Below are positions 35,017-44,380 of a stretch of DNA of 64,000 bases, one piece after another (position 1 is the first letter of the stretch; every line of letters begins with the position of its first letter). The notes under the pieces were generated by a model. The model was not told the origin of the DNA and ran no database searches. It saw only the letters and a list, made by a program, of their open reading frames with translations. Both the position numbers and the translations under genes were made by a program. Source of the stretch: Intestinimonas timonensis (GTDB lineage: Bacteria > Bacillota > Clostridia > Oscillospirales > Oscillospiraceae); NCBI RefSeq assembly GCF_900626145.1, contig NZ_LR130817.1:147422-211421 (forward strand), given 5' to 3'.

Positions 35017-36384
35017 GTGAGCACGAAAATACGTTCGGTGGACAGCGGCAGCCCGGCGGAGCGGGCAGGTGTCCGCCCGGGGGAGACCCTGCTGGAGATC
35101 AGCGGCCACCGGGTGGTGGACGTGCTGGACTATAAGTTTTACGGCTATGACGCTAGGCTCACCCTGACGCTCCAGGGGGAGGACGGCCAGCGGCGGACGT
35201 TGAAGCTCCGGAAGGAGGAGGGGGAGGACCTGGGCCTCAATTTTGAGACCTACCTCATGGACCGAGCCCGCTCCTGCGCCAACCAGTGCATCTTCTGTTT
35301 TGTAGACCAGATGCCGCTTGGAATGCGGAAGACCCTCTATTTTAAAGATGATGACGCCCGGCTTTCCTTCCTGCTGGGCAACTATATCACCCTCACCAAC
35401 CTCTCTCAGCGGGAAATCCAGCGGATCTGCGATCTGCGGGTGAGCCCGGTAAACATCTCCGTCCACGCCACCGATCCGGAGCTGCGCACCGCCATGCTGA
35501 AAAATCCCCGGGCGGGGGAGTGCCTGGACGTCATGAAGCGTCTGGCGGCGGCGGGGATCGAGATGAACTGCCAGGTGGTGGCCTGCCCCGGCGTCAACGA
35601 TGGCCCCGCCCTGGACCGCACCCTCCGGGAGCTGGGAGAGCTCTATCCCCAGGTGAACAGCGTGGCGGTGGTGCCGGTTGGAGTGACCAAATTCCGGGAG
35701 GGACTGTGCCATATCGAGCCCTATACTCCGACGCAGGCCGCCGCCCTCATTGACCAGGTGGAGGCCTTCGGACGGGCTTTCCAGGCAGAACATGGCACTG
35801 CCTTGGCCTGGTGCTCCGATGAGTTCTACCTCATTGCCGGCCGGAAGCTGCCGGAAAAGTCCTATTATGAGGATATGGCCCAGCTGGAAAACGGTGTTGG
35901 AATGCTGCGGCTGCTGCTGAGCCAGGCGGCCATGGCCCTGGAGGACCAGGACCCTGAGGCCGTACCCCCTGCCTTTTCGGTGGCGACTGGTGTGTCAGCG
36001 GCGCCTTTTGTGCAGGAAATCGTTGACATGTGCGGGGAAAAATGCGATAAAATAAGAGGAAAGGTCTATCCGATCCGCAATCGTTTTTTCGGCGAGACCA
36101 TCACGGTGTCCGGCCTCATCACCGGCACCGACCTGGTGGAGCAGCTCAAGGGGGCGGAGCTGGGGGAGCGGCTGTATATCCCCGCAAACATGCTCCGGTC
36201 CGGGGAGCGGGTCTTCCTGGACGACATGACCGTGGAGGAGGCACAGGATGCCCTGGGCGTCCCCATCATCCCCCTGGACGAGGAGAGCGGCTTCGATCTG
36301 GTGGATGCCATCTTCGGCCTGCCGGTGGAGCACACTGGCTCCGTCCTTCCACCGGAGGAGGAGTACTACCGCTATAACCCGTAA
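35017..36384 (+). CDS. PDZ plus radical SAM protein, DUF512 family
   Basis: 455 aa. N-terminal PDZ domain (residues 1-65, SPAERAGVRPGETLLEISG); radical SAM-type cysteines Cys87, Cys91 and Cys94 (CANQCIFC); then the DUF512 C-terminal half. The family is common in Firmicutes and usually lies next to der; its reaction is unknown. GTG start without a perfect Shine-Dalgarno. Followed by der after 28 nt. Confidence 0.88.
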   Translation: MSTKIRSVDSGSPAERAGVRPGETLLEISGHRVVDVLDYKFYGYDARLTLTLQGEDGQRRTLKLRKEEGEDLGLNFETYLMDRARSCANQCIFCFVDQMPLGMRKTLYFKDDDARLSFLLGNYITLTNLSQREIQRICDLRVSPVNISVHATDPELRTAMLKNPRAGECLDVMKRLAAAGIEMNCQVVACPGVNDGPALDRTLRELGELYPQVNSVAVVPVGVTKFREGLCHIEPYTPTQAAALIDQVEAFGRAFQAEHGTALAWCSDEFYLIAGRKLPEKSYYEDMAQLENGVGMLRLLLSQAAMALEDQDPEAVPPAFSVATGVSAAPFVQEIVDMCGEKCDKIRGKVYPIRNRFFGETITVSGLITGTDLVEQLKGAELGERLYIPANMLRSGERVFLDDMTVEEAQDALGVPIIPLDEESGFDLVDAIFGLPVEHTGSVLPPEEEYYRYNP

Positions 36385-36412
36385 GGAGTATCATAGAAAG
36401 GATGTGCCGCCA

Positions 36413-37738
36413 ATGAAACCTTTGGTCGCCATCGTTGGACGCCCGAATGTGGGAAAGTCCATGCTGTTCAATAAGCTGGTGGGCAAACGCCTGTCCATCG
36501 TTGAGGACACCCCCGGCGTCACCCGTGACCGGCTCTACGCCGAGGCGGAGTGGTGCGGACGTACCTTTGACATCGTGGACACCGGCGGCATCGAGCCTGG
36601 TACCGACAGCGAGATCCTGACCTTTATGCGCAAGCAGGCGGAGATCGCCATCCAGAACGCCACGGTCATCATTTTCCTCTGCGATATCAAGACCGGCCTC
36701 ACCGCCTCCGACCAGGAGGTGGCCAATATGCTCCTGCGCTCCCGGAAGCCGGTGGTGCTGGCTGTGAACAAGATGGACCAGGTGGGCACCACCAACCCGG
36801 ATATCTACGAGTTCTACAACCTGGGTCTGGGTGATCCCATCGCCGTCTCCGCCGTCCACGGCCACGGCACCGGCGACCTGCTGGACGCCTGCGTGCAGTA
36901 CTTCCCCGAGGAGGAGGAAGACGACACCCCCGACGACGTCATCAAGGTGGCCGTCATCGGCAAACCCAACGTGGGCAAGTCCTCCCTCATCAACCGCATC
37001 CTGGGGGAGGAGCGGGTCATTGTCAGCAACATGGCGGGCACCACCCGGGACGCCGTGGACAGCTATTTTGAAAACAAGCAGGGCAAGTACCTCTTCATCG
37101 ACACCGCCGGCATGCGGAAGAAATCCAAGGTGGATGACCGGATTGAGAAGTTCTCTGTCCTCCGTGCCACCATGGCCATCGAGCGCAGCGACGTCTGTCT
37201 CATCCTCATTGACGCCAACGAGGGGGTAACAGAGCAGGACACCAAGGTGGCCGGTCTGGCCCACGAAGCGGGGAAGGCCTGCATCATCGTGGTCAACAAG
37301 TGGGACGCCATCGAGAAGGACGACAAGACCATGGACCGCATGCGTGAGGAGGTCCGCCGGGACCTCTCCTACATGACCTATGCCCCCATTGTCTTCATCT
37401 CCGCCCTCACCGGCCAGCGGGTGAACCGCCTCTTTGAGCTCATCAACTATGTCAACGACCAGTCGGCCATGCGGATTACCACCGGCATGCTCAACACCCT
37501 CCTGGCCGACGCTACCCAGCGGGTGCAGCCTCCCACGGACAAGGGCCGCCGGCTGAAGATCTTCTATATGACCCAGGTGGGCGTGAAGCCCCCTCACTTC
37601 GTCTGCTTCTGCAACGACGCCCAGCTCTTCCACTTCTCCTATCAGCGCTATATTGAAAACCAGATTAGAGCTACCTTTGGCTTGGAGGGGACGCCGGTGC
37701 GGCTGACCGTCCGGCAGAAGGGCGACAAGGAGGAATGA
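36413..37738 (+). CDS. der: Ribosome biogenesis GTPase Der (EngA)
   Basis: 441 aa with two GTPase domains in tandem, unique to this family: P loops GRPNVGKS (near residue 9) and GKPNVGKS (near 183), switch/DTGG and DTAG boxes, NKMD and NKWD, and a C-terminal KH-like domain. It acts in 50S subunit assembly. The start at 36413 fits the first beta strand (KPLVAIVGRP); the open frame upstream lies inside the previous gene. Operon order der-plsY-gpsA is conserved. Confidence 0.97.
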   Translation: MKPLVAIVGRPNVGKSMLFNKLVGKRLSIVEDTPGVTRDRLYAEAEWCGRTFDIVDTGGIEPGTDSEILTFMRKQAEIAIQNATVIIFLCDIKTGLTASDQEVANMLLRSRKPVVLAVNKMDQVGTTNPDIYEFYNLGLGDPIAVSAVHGHGTGDLLDACVQYFPEEEEDDTPDDVIKVAVIGKPNVGKSSLINRILGEERVIVSNMAGTTRDAVDSYFENKQGKYLFIDTAGMRKKSKVDDRIEKFSVLRATMAIERSDVCLILIDANEGVTEQDTKVAGLAHEAGKACIIVVNKWDAIEKDDKTMDRMREEVRRDLSYMTYAPIVFISALTGQRVNRLFELINYVNDQSAMRITTGMLNTLLADATQRVQPPTDKGRRLKIFYMTQVGVKPPHFVCFCNDAQLFHFSYQRYIENQIRATFGLEGTPVRLTVRQKGDKEE

Positions 37739-37741
37739 CGG

Positions 37742-38422
37742 ATGGCACCAATGAACTCAGAGGTATCTCAGAGCTTTCTCCTACTGGCCGGAGTATTTCT
37801 GGGGGTGGCTGCGGTTGCCTATTTTCTTGGGTGCTTCAACGGTGCGGTCATCGTATCCAAATATATCCTCCGAAACGACATTCGAAACCATGGCAGCGGC
37901 AACGCGGGCCTCACCAATTTCTACCGGGTCTTTGGCGGCGGGCTGACCCTTGTGGTCATCCTCTGTGACGTCATTAAGGCAATCCTCGCCGTTCTGATCG
38001 GGACACTGGTCATCGGTATGGTGACGGGCGGCTGGATGGGGCCAGTTCTGGGTAAGTACTGGGCCGGCCTCTTCTGCCTGCTGGGCCACATGTTCCCCTG
38101 CATGTTCCACTTCAAGGGCGGCAAGGGCATCCTCTCCGGCGGCACCATCGCCCTTATGCTGGACTGGCGGGTGGCCCTGGTGGTGTGGGGCGGCTTCCTC
38201 ATTCTGGCCGTGCTCACCAAGTGGGTGTCCCTGGGCTCCATCTGGGCAGGGGCGTCCTTCCCCTTCGCCACCTGGTTCGTCTATCAGGACCTCTTCCTGC
38301 TGGTCCTGTCCATCATCATCGGCGGCCTCATCGTGTGGAAGCACCGGGGCAACCTGAAGCGCATCCTCAGTGGAACAGAATCCAAGTTCAGCCTGCATAA
38401 GAAGAAGGAGGGAACGCAATGA
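37742..38422 (+). CDS. plsY: Acyl-phosphate:glycerol-3-phosphate acyltransferase
   Basis: A 226-aa membrane enzyme that makes lysophosphatidate from acyl-phosphate and glycerol 3-phosphate. Motifs NHGSGNAGLTNFYRVFG and MFPCMFHFKGGKGI, with about five membrane segments. Overlaps gpsA by 4 nt, so the enzyme making its substrate is translationally coupled. The ATG at 37751 is an alternative start. Confidence 0.94.
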   Translation: MAPMNSEVSQSFLLLAGVFLGVAAVAYFLGCFNGAVIVSKYILRNDIRNHGSGNAGLTNFYRVFGGGLTLVVILCDVIKAILAVLIGTLVIGMVTGGWMGPVLGKYWAGLFCLLGHMFPCMFHFKGGKGILSGGTIALMLDWRVALVVWGGFLILAVLTKWVSLGSIWAGASFPFATWFVYQDLFLLVLSIIIGGLIVWKHRGNLKRILSGTESKFSLHKKKEGTQ

Positions 38423-39420
38423 AAACAGCGGTCCTGGGCAGCGGCGGCTGGGGTACGGCCCTAGCTCTGGTGCTGCTGGAAAACGGTAACGATGTGACCC
38501 TGTGGTCTTACTTCGAAGAGGAGTCCAAGGTCCTCCAGGAGCAGCATGAGAACCGCATGCTCAAGGGAGTGCCCCTGCCGGAGGCCCTCCACCTCACCAG
38601 CGACCTCGCCTGCGTGAAGGGCTGCCCTATGGTGGTGCTGGCCACCCCCTCCTTTGCAGTGCGCACCACCGCCCGCAACTTGAAGGGGCTGCTGGACCCG
38701 GGCACCGTGGTGGTGTCGGTGTCCAAGGGTATCGAGAAGGACACCTCTATGACCCTCACCGACGTCATCGAGGCTGAGCTGGGTCCCGGCTATCCTGTGG
38801 TGGCCCTGTGTGGACCCTCCCACGCCGAGGAGGTGGGCCGGAAGGTGCCCACGGCGGTGGTTTCCGCCTCCAAGGACCAGAAGGCCGCCGAGCTGGTCCA
38901 GGACTGCTTCATGAATGGCCGCTTCCGGGTCTACACCTCTCCCGACATCGTGGGCGTGGAGCTGGGGGCCGCCCTGAAGAACATCATCGCCCTGTGCGCC
39001 GGCTGCTGTGACGGCATGGGCTTTGGAGACAACACCAAGGCTGCTCTTATGACCCGTGGCCTCACCGAGATCGCCCGGCTGGGCATGGCCATGGGAGGCA
39101 AGAAGGAGACCTTTGCCGGTCTCACCGGCGTAGGCGACCTTATTGTCACCTGTACCTCTATGCACTCCCGGAACCGCCGCTGCGGCATCCTCATCGGCCA
39201 GGGTGTGCCGGTGGAGGAGGCTCTCAAGCAGATCGGCGCTGTGGTGGAGGGCTATTACGCCACCGCCACCGGCAAGGAACTGGCCGAGAAGCTGGGAGTG
39301 GAAATGCCCATCACTGAGGCGGCTTACTCCGTCCTCTACGAGGGCAAGGACCCCAGAGAGGTGCTGGTGGAGCTCATGACCCGGGCTAAAAAGCACGAGA
39401 TCGAAGACAGTTGGGTATAA
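38419..39420 (+). CDS. gpsA: Glycerol-3-phosphate dehydrogenase [NAD(P)+]
   Basis: 333 aa. Rossmann motif VLGSGGWGTALALVL at the N terminus, LCGPSHAEEVGRKVPTAVV, and the catalytic ELGAALKNIIALCAGC with the conserved Lys. Makes glycerol 3-phosphate for PlsY. Its terminator is split by the IS element that follows. Confidence 0.97.
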   Translation: MKTAVLGSGGWGTALALVLLENGNDVTLWSYFEEESKVLQEQHENRMLKGVPLPEALHLTSDLACVKGCPMVVLATPSFAVRTTARNLKGLLDPGTVVVSVSKGIEKDTSMTLTDVIEAELGPGYPVVALCGPSHAEEVGRKVPTAVVSASKDQKAAELVQDCFMNGRFRVYTSPDIVGVELGAALKNIIALCAGCCDGMGFGDNTKAALMTRGLTEIARLGMAMGGKKETFAGLTGVGDLIVTCTSMHSRNRRCGILIGQGVPVEEALKQIGAVVEGYYATATGKELAEKLGVEMPITEAAYSVLYEGKDPREVLVELMTRAKKHEIEDSWV

Positions 39421-39516
39421 TGGGCATAAGATGAAGAAAGGCCCCCGTTGCGGTTTGAACCGCCCCAAATTGTGCGGACAGCACAAAAAGGCCTCAATGT
39501 AGGGAAATATGAAGTT

Positions 39517-40374
39517 TTAAGCGGAGTGGCGCAGCGTGAGCGGCGCCACTCCAGTTTTTAGCTGGATGCGCTCGTGGTTGTAAAAATTGATATAGCGGTC
39601 AATCATCTCATTGGCCTCACAGAATGAGGCCGGTTTATGGCGGTAGATACACTCTGTCTTGAGGATGGAAAAGAAATTTTCCGCCATAGCGTTGTCGTAA
39701 CAGTTTTCGCGTCTTGACATGGAAGGCGTAATGCCATAAGATTTTGTCAGGTCGAAGTATGCTTGCGAGGTGTACTGGAACCCCTGGTCGCTGTGGAGCT
39801 GCAACTCCGCAGCGGCCCTCTTTTTCTCCTTGCGCATGGCCAGGCGAATGGTGTCCAGCACCAGGTTGACTGTCTGCTTTGTGCCGGTCTTGTAGGCAAC
39901 AATGCTGTTGTCGTAAAGGTCCCGGATCATGGACAGGTACAATACGCCCTGCTTGGTGTGGATGTAGGAGATGTCCGTCACCCATTTGCTGTTGGGCCTG
40001 TTCGCATAAAACTCCCTATTCAGCAGATTCTTGTACTTGTGGACTTGCTGCCCCATCTGCTGCCATTTTCTGCGTCTCCGGATCTCCGCAAGCAAACCAT
40101 ATTTCTCCATGATACGCAGGATGGTCTTGGGATTACGGTGGATGCCTCGCTTCTTCAGCACCAGCCACATTCTGCGGTAGCCATACGTACGAAAGCTGCG
40201 CTCTCGCTGTTCCGCGATGATTTCTGCAAGGGCCGCGTCTTTCTCCGGCCTGCCCAAACGATGGACGAAATCATAGTATCCGCTGCGGGATACCTGAAAG
40301 AAGCGACACATAACGGTTACCGGATATTCGTTTCTGTGCCGGTAGATTACTGCGTATTTTGCCCTTGGCCTCAC
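39517..40374 (-). CDS. IS3-family transposase OrfB (copy C)
   Basis: 285 aa DDE transposase with Asp in WVTDISYIH, Asp in LHSDQGFQYTS and Glu in the NAMAENFFSILKTE segment. By eye it is most of the way identical to the OrfB of copies A and B, with scattered changes along its length. Appears intact. Overlaps orfA by 4 nt. Confidence 0.92.
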   Translation of the reverse strand: MRPRAKYAVIYRHRNEYPVTVMCRFFQVSRSGYYDFVHRLGRPEKDAALAEIIAEQRERSFRTYGYRRMWLVLKKRGIHRNPKTILRIMEKYGLLAEIRRRRKWQQMGQQVHKYKNLLNREFYANRPNSKWVTDISYIHTKQGVLYLSMIRDLYDNSIVAYKTGTKQTVNLVLDTIRLAMRKEKKRAAAELQLHSDQGFQYTSQAYFDLTKSYGITPSMSRRENCYDNAMAENFFSILKTECIYRHKPASFCEANEMIDRYINFYNHERIQLKTGVAPLTLRHSA

Positions 40375-40643
40375 TTCCTTCCTGTGGAGCGCAGAAAATC
40401 CCGCAACAGCTCGTTTTCCATCTTTAGCCGTTTGTTCTCATACTTGTACTCCGCCAGTGTTTTTGCGGGTTTACGCCCCCGCGCTTTTGGAAGGACAGGC
40501 TCCTTTAGCCAGCACTGAATAGCCCACCGGCTGATCCCATACTCCCGACATAAAGCACGCTGGCTTTCTCCTCCACGGATTCGTGACACCACTTCTTCTC
40601 GTATCCCTACCGGATACTTTTTCATCCCTTTTTTTCCGGACAT
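40371..40643 (-). CDS. IS3-family OrfA (copy C)
   Basis: A 90-aa HTH protein (GGESQRALCREYGISRWAIQCW) with a C-terminal leucine-rich coil (YENKRLKMENELLRDFL). The N-terminal two thirds differ from OrfA of copies A and B, while the end (MEN-LLRDFLR-T-RK) is alike, so the two IS types share a transposase module but have different DNA-binding proteins. Confidence 0.85.
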   Translation of the reverse strand: MSGKKGMKKYPVGIREEVVSRIRGGESQRALCREYGISRWAIQCWLKEPVLPKARGRKPAKTLAEYKYENKRLKMENELLRDFLRSTGRK

Positions 40644-40760
40644 AGCAAGACCCCCTAATGTAGCTTTATTTTCCTACATTAGGGGGCCTTTTGTCTATTG
40701 TCCGGTTTTACTGGAGCTGTTCAATGCCGGAGGGCCTTTTGATGTACAGGTGGAGCGGGA

Positions 40761-40801
40761 ATAAAAAAATTCCGCACGATTACATCGTGCGGAATTTTTT
40801 A
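40761..40801 (-). terminator. Terminator of rpmB
   Basis: Stem AAAAAATTCCGCACGAT/ATCGTGCGGAATTTTTT with a 4-nt loop (TACA). T run on the minus strand. Confidence 0.85.
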
Positions 40802-40809
40802 TCCAATTG

Positions 40810-40998
40810 TCACACAGCGCGGGTGACCTTACCCGAACGGAGGCAGCGGGTGCAAACGTACACGTGCTTAGGGCTGCCGTTGACGATCGCCTTGACGCGC
40901 TTCACATTGGGCTTCCAAGGACGATTGGAACGGCGGTGAGAGTGGGACACCTGGATGCCGAACACAACGCCCTTATCGCAAAACTCGCATTTGGCCAT
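40810..40998 (-). CDS. rpmB: 50S ribosomal protein L28
   Basis: 62 aa: MAKCEFCDKGVVFGIQVSHS, then RRSNRPWKPNVKRV and a C-terminal VCTRCLRSGKV. Four cysteines form the zinc-binding type of L28. The start at 40998 matches L28; the frame is open 37 codons further up without homology. Monocistronic, with its own promoter and terminator. Confidence 0.97.
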   Translation of the reverse strand: MAKCEFCDKGVVFGIQVSHSHRRSNRPWKPNVKRVKAIVNGSPKHVYVCTRCLRSGKVTRAV

Positions 40999-41055
40999 GA
41001 TTCCTTCAACCTCCTCGCTGGTCAAAGTTTCGCTCATAACAAAGCATCGAATGAT

Positions 41056-41084
41056 ATGATAGCAGATTTTTTCGAAAAATGCAA
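41056..41084 (-). promoter_or_regulatory. Promoter of rpmB
   Basis: Minus strand TTGCAT (41084-41079), 17-bp spacer, TATCAT (41061-41056); start point about 50 nt before the rpmB ATG. Confidence 0.65.
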
Positions 41085-41220
41085 GTGCTAATTTCGATTT
41101 TCTCCGCAATTTTCCGTGGGGGTGGAATAGCCGTTGCGAAATGGGGGGAAGTCGGTTATACTAAGGTGGAAAAAACCCCTGAAGCGGGGCGTATACGGCA
41201 GTGGAAAAGGAGTGATGGAT

Positions 41221-42168
41221 GTGGAGAACCGGTATTCCGTCAAGCTGGGGAAACTCATCGAGGAATTTGATCTGGAAGTCCTCCGTGGCGTGGAAAATTA
41301 TCAGGACGTGCTCATCCAGCGGGAGGATGTGAATCGTCCGGGTCTGCAGCTGGTGGGTTTTTTCGATTATTTTGACGCCAAGCGGATGCAACTGTTGGGC
41401 CGGGTGGAGAGCACCTATCTGGAGCAGATCAGCTCGGAGGAGCGCCGCAAGTGCTTTGACGCCTTCCTGGCCCACGACATCCCGGCCTTGGTCATCACCC
41501 GGGGCATGGAGCCCTTCCCGGAGCTCATGGAGATGGCGGAGAAGTATGACCGCACCATCCTTCGCACCCAGGAGACTACAACAGCCTTCATGGGCGCGCT
41601 GATTCTGGCCTTGCGCAACTACCTGGCGCCTCGGATCACCCGCCACGGCGTGCTGGTGGAGGTATACGGCGAGGGCGTGCTGCTGCTGGGCGAGTCCGGC
41701 GTGGGCAAGAGCGAGACCGCCATCGAGCTGGTGAAGCGCGGCCATCGGCTGGTGGCCGATGACGCCGTGGAGATCAAGCGGGTGGGTGTAAAGCGCCTGG
41801 TGGGCTCCGCCCCTGAGCTCATCCGCCACTATATCGAGCTGCGGGGCATCGGCGTTGTGGACGTGCAGCAGCTCTTTGGTATGTCGGCCGTCCGTGAGGA
41901 CCAGGACATCGATCTGGTGGTCAACCTGGAGCAGTGGAACGACGAGACCATGTACGACCGTCTGGGCCTGGAGCAGCTCTACACAGTGATCCTGGATGTA
42001 AAGGTCCCCGCCCTCACCGTACCGGTGAAGCCGGGCCGGAACCTGGCCATCATCGTAGAGGTGGCGGCCATGAACAACCGCCACAAGAAGATGGGCTACA
42101 ATGCCGCCCAGGCATTTACCCAGCAGATCAACGAGCACTTTGACCAGGCCCTCAGCGGTCAGCTGTGA
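41221..42168 (+). CDS. hprK: HPr kinase/phosphorylase
   Basis: Bifunctional sensor enzyme that phosphorylates Ser46 of HPr for carbon catabolite control. 315 aa. Walker A GESGVGKSETAIEL, the following KRGHRLVADDAVEI, and the HprK signature IVEVAAMNNRHKKMGYNAA. The start is GTG at 41221, which lies 8 nt after AAGGAG; the ATG at 41215 is too close to it. Two nucleoside hydrolase genes follow with short gaps (28 and 14 nt). Confidence 0.94.
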   Translation: MENRYSVKLGKLIEEFDLEVLRGVENYQDVLIQREDVNRPGLQLVGFFDYFDAKRMQLLGRVESTYLEQISSEERRKCFDAFLAHDIPALVITRGMEPFPELMEMAEKYDRTILRTQETTTAFMGALILALRNYLAPRITRHGVLVEVYGEGVLLLGESGVGKSETAIELVKRGHRLVADDAVEIKRVGVKRLVGSAPELIRHYIELRGIGVVDVQQLFGMSAVREDQDIDLVVNLEQWNDETMYDRLGLEQLYTVILDVKVPALTVPVKPGRNLAIIVEVAAMNNRHKKMGYNAAQAFTQQINEHFDQALSGQL

Positions 42169-42196
42169 GCCTGTTGGAGAAAAAGGAGGACCCGTC

Positions 42197-43129
42197 TTGA
42201 CCAAGCCCATCCCCATCCTGCTGGACGGCGACCCAGGCCATGACGACGCCATGGCCTGGATGCTGGCCCAGTCCTCGCACCTGCTGGAGATCCGGGGCGT
42301 CACCTCGGTCTGCGGCAACCAGACCATTGAGAAAACCACCTATAACGCCCAGCGGGTCATGACTCTGCTGGGGATCGACGCTCCCCTTGCCAAGGGCCGC
42401 ACCGGCCCTCTGATTGCCGAGCACATGGCTGCCCCCAGTGTCCACGGTGAGTCCGGTCTCGACGGCCCTGTCCTGCCGGAGCCGGCGGTCTTTCCGGTGG
42501 ACCTGCCCGCCTGTGCCCTCATGGCCAAGGCACTGGAGGAGAGCACGGAGCCGGTGACCCTGGTGCCCACCGGCCCGCTCACCAACGTAGCCAGCCTTCT
42601 CCTCACCCGTCCCGACCTGAAGGGGAAGATCGCCGGCATCTCTATGATGGGCGGCGGTGTCACCCGTGGGAACTGGACTCCGGCGGCGGAGTTCAACATC
42701 CTGGTGGACCCGGAGGCCGCCGACCTGGTGTTCCGCTCCGGCATACCGATTACCATGGCCGGTCTGGATGTGACCGAAAAGGCCCTGGTCTTCCCGGAGG
42801 ATTTTGAGACCATTCGGGCCCTTGGCAATCCGGTGGCCTCAGTGGTGGCTGACTGGCTGGAATTTTTCTACGGCTTCCATAGAAAGCTGGGCTATGCCGG
42901 AGCGCCCGTCCACGACGCGGTGGCAGTGGCTGCCCTCATTGCGCCGGAGCTCTTCCATATGGAGGAGATGTATGTGGCGGTGGAGACCCAGGGTACCTAC
43001 TGCCGGGGTGCCACCATCGGCGACCGGTATCACCTTTCTGACCATGCCCCCAACGCCCGGGTCATTCTGGACCTGGACCGGGAGGGGTTCGTGGGCCTGT
43101 TGACCAAGGCCGCCTCCTCTTACAGCTGA
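42197..43129 (+). CDS. Inosine/uridine-preferring nucleoside hydrolase (first of tandem)
   Basis: 310 aa. Hydrolyses ribonucleosides to base and ribose. The calcium-binding Asp cluster is in LLDGDPGHDDAMAW at the N terminus, then VPTGPLTNVASLL, MMGGGVTRGNWTPAAEFNI and the C-terminal HDAVAVAALI with the last metal Asp. TTG start with AAAGGAGGA upstream. Directly follows hprK. Confidence 0.9.
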   Translation: MTKPIPILLDGDPGHDDAMAWMLAQSSHLLEIRGVTSVCGNQTIEKTTYNAQRVMTLLGIDAPLAKGRTGPLIAEHMAAPSVHGESGLDGPVLPEPAVFPVDLPACALMAKALEESTEPVTLVPTGPLTNVASLLLTRPDLKGKIAGISMMGGGVTRGNWTPAAEFNILVDPEAADLVFRSGIPITMAGLDVTEKALVFPEDFETIRALGNPVASVVADWLEFFYGFHRKLGYAGAPVHDAVAVAALIAPELFHMEEMYVAVETQGTYCRGATIGDRYHLSDHAPNARVILDLDREGFVGLLTKAASSYS

Positions 43130-43143
43130 TGGGGGGAACAAGG

Positions 43144-44091
43144 ATGGATAAAAAGAGACAGCCGGTGATCGTGGACTGTGATCCCGGTATTGACGACGCT
43201 GTGGCGCTGCTGCTTGCCGCCAGGGCGCCGGAGCTGGAACTGGTGGCGGTGACAGCGGTGGCTGGCAACGTGGGGCTGGACAAGACCAGCCTCAATGCCA
43301 GACGCGTCCTCACCCTGGCCGGGGTGGAGGTGCCTGTCTATGCGGGTGCCGCCGGTCCCATGTTTGGGGAGCAGGTGACAGCGGACGAGGTCCATGGGGC
43401 CGATGGATTGCTGGGCATTCCGGCACCGGAGCCCGCCTTCTCCCTGGGTGAGGAGGCTGCCTGGGATGTGATTTGGCAAAAGGCCCTGAGCTATGGGGGA
43501 GAGCTGGAGATCGTAGCCACCGGCCCTCTGACCAACCTGGGGATCGCCCTTACCAAGTACCCGCAGCTCCCGGCATATATCAAGCGAATTGTCCTCATGG
43601 GGGGTGCCACCGACTTTGGAAACACCACCCCGGCAGCAGAGTATAATATTTATGCCGATCCGGAGGCGGCGGACATGGTCTTCCGCTCTGGTATCCCGCT
43701 GGTGGTGTGCGCCCTGGACGTGACCCACAAGGCCTATTTCACCCAGGCGGAGATTGACCGCCTGGAAGCGCTGGGAACACCCCAGGCCGTCTTTGCGGCC
43801 AAGACCATGGGCTTCGGCGTGGAGTGGCACCAGAAGTTTCTGGTGCCCGGTGCCCCTATGCACGACCCCTGTGCCATGATGTACGCTCTGGAGCCGGAGC
43901 TGTTTGGCGGGGTGTCCTGCTGGATGGGAGTGGAGTGCCAGGGAAAGCACACCCGCGGCAAGACGGTGACGGATGCCTTCAGCGACGCCAAGTCGCCCTC
44001 TGGCAGCAACGCTGTCCTCGTCAACCGGGTGGATCGGGCGCAGTTTGTGGAGCATCTGATCGGGCGGCTGGCGGCCTACGGCACGACGTAA
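43144..44091 (+). CDS. Inosine/uridine-preferring nucleoside hydrolase (second of tandem)
   Basis: 315 aa, same family as the gene before it: VDCDPGIDDAVALLLAA, ATGPLTNLGIAL, VLMGGATDFGNTTPAAEYNI and MHDPCAMMYAL. The two are clearly paralogues but not near-identical, so they likely differ in base preference. A third member lies at 54646-55590. ATG at 43144, 14 nt after the previous gene. Confidence 0.9.
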   Translation: MDKKRQPVIVDCDPGIDDAVALLLAARAPELELVAVTAVAGNVGLDKTSLNARRVLTLAGVEVPVYAGAAGPMFGEQVTADEVHGADGLLGIPAPEPAFSLGEEAAWDVIWQKALSYGGELEIVATGPLTNLGIALTKYPQLPAYIKRIVLMGGATDFGNTTPAAEYNIYADPEAADMVFRSGIPLVVCALDVTHKAYFTQAEIDRLEALGTPQAVFAAKTMGFGVEWHQKFLVPGAPMHDPCAMMYALEPELFGGVSCWMGVECQGKHTRGKTVTDAFSDAKSPSGSNAVLVNRVDRAQFVEHLIGRLAAYGTT

Positions 44092-44188
44092 CGCCTGAAA
44101 ACACAGGAGAAAACGGATCAGGCCCCGGGGCATTTTTCCCGGTGTTTCGGGGCCTGGAAAAATTTTTTGAGAAATTTGAAAAAAGGGC

Positions 44189-44217
44189 TTGCATTCTTGG
44201 GAAAAGCATGCTAATAT
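44189..44217 (+). promoter_or_regulatory. Promoter of tRNA-Pro
   Basis: TTGCAT (44189-44194), 17 bp, TAATAT (44212-44217). The tRNA begins 31 nt after the -10 box. Confidence 0.7.
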
Positions 44218-44247
44218 ATACGAGTCGCCCGGGTTCAGGGCTGACAA

Positions 44248-44324
44248 CCGGGTGTGGCGAAGTTTGGTATCGCGCTTGAATGGGGTTCAAGAGGCCGCTG
44301 GTTCGAATCCAGTCACTCGGACCA
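44248..44324 (+). tRNA. tRNA-Pro(GGG)
   Basis: 77 nt with encoded CCA. Acceptor CCGGGTG/CACTCGG (one G-T pair), anticodon stem CTTGA/TCAAG with loop ATGGGGT (anticodon GGG, proline), T arm GCTGG-TTCGAAT-CCAGT. A promoter precedes it and a terminator follows. Confidence 0.93.
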
Positions 44325-44380
44325 TGCAGAGTGTCCTTATAGGATCTGAGTATCCTGTAATGGACACTCTGCATTTTTTG
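44324..44380 (+). terminator. Terminator of tRNA-Pro
   Basis: Stem ATGCAGAGTGTCC/GGACACTCTGCAT with an inner ATAGGAT/ATCCTGT stem and then TTTTTT. The 3' end of a recombinase fragment reads into it from the other strand. Confidence 0.8.

Larger units (their letters stand above)
39456..40723 (-). mobile_element. IS3-family (IS150-like) element, copy C
   Basis: 1268 bp, related to but distinct from copies A and B. Ends TGAACCGCCCCAAATTGTGC...CGGACAG and, at the other side, TGAACAGCTCCAGTAAAACC...GGACA. No target duplication is visible. It lies in the loop of the gpsA terminator: AAAGGCCC before it and GGGCCTTTT after it. Confidence 0.88.
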
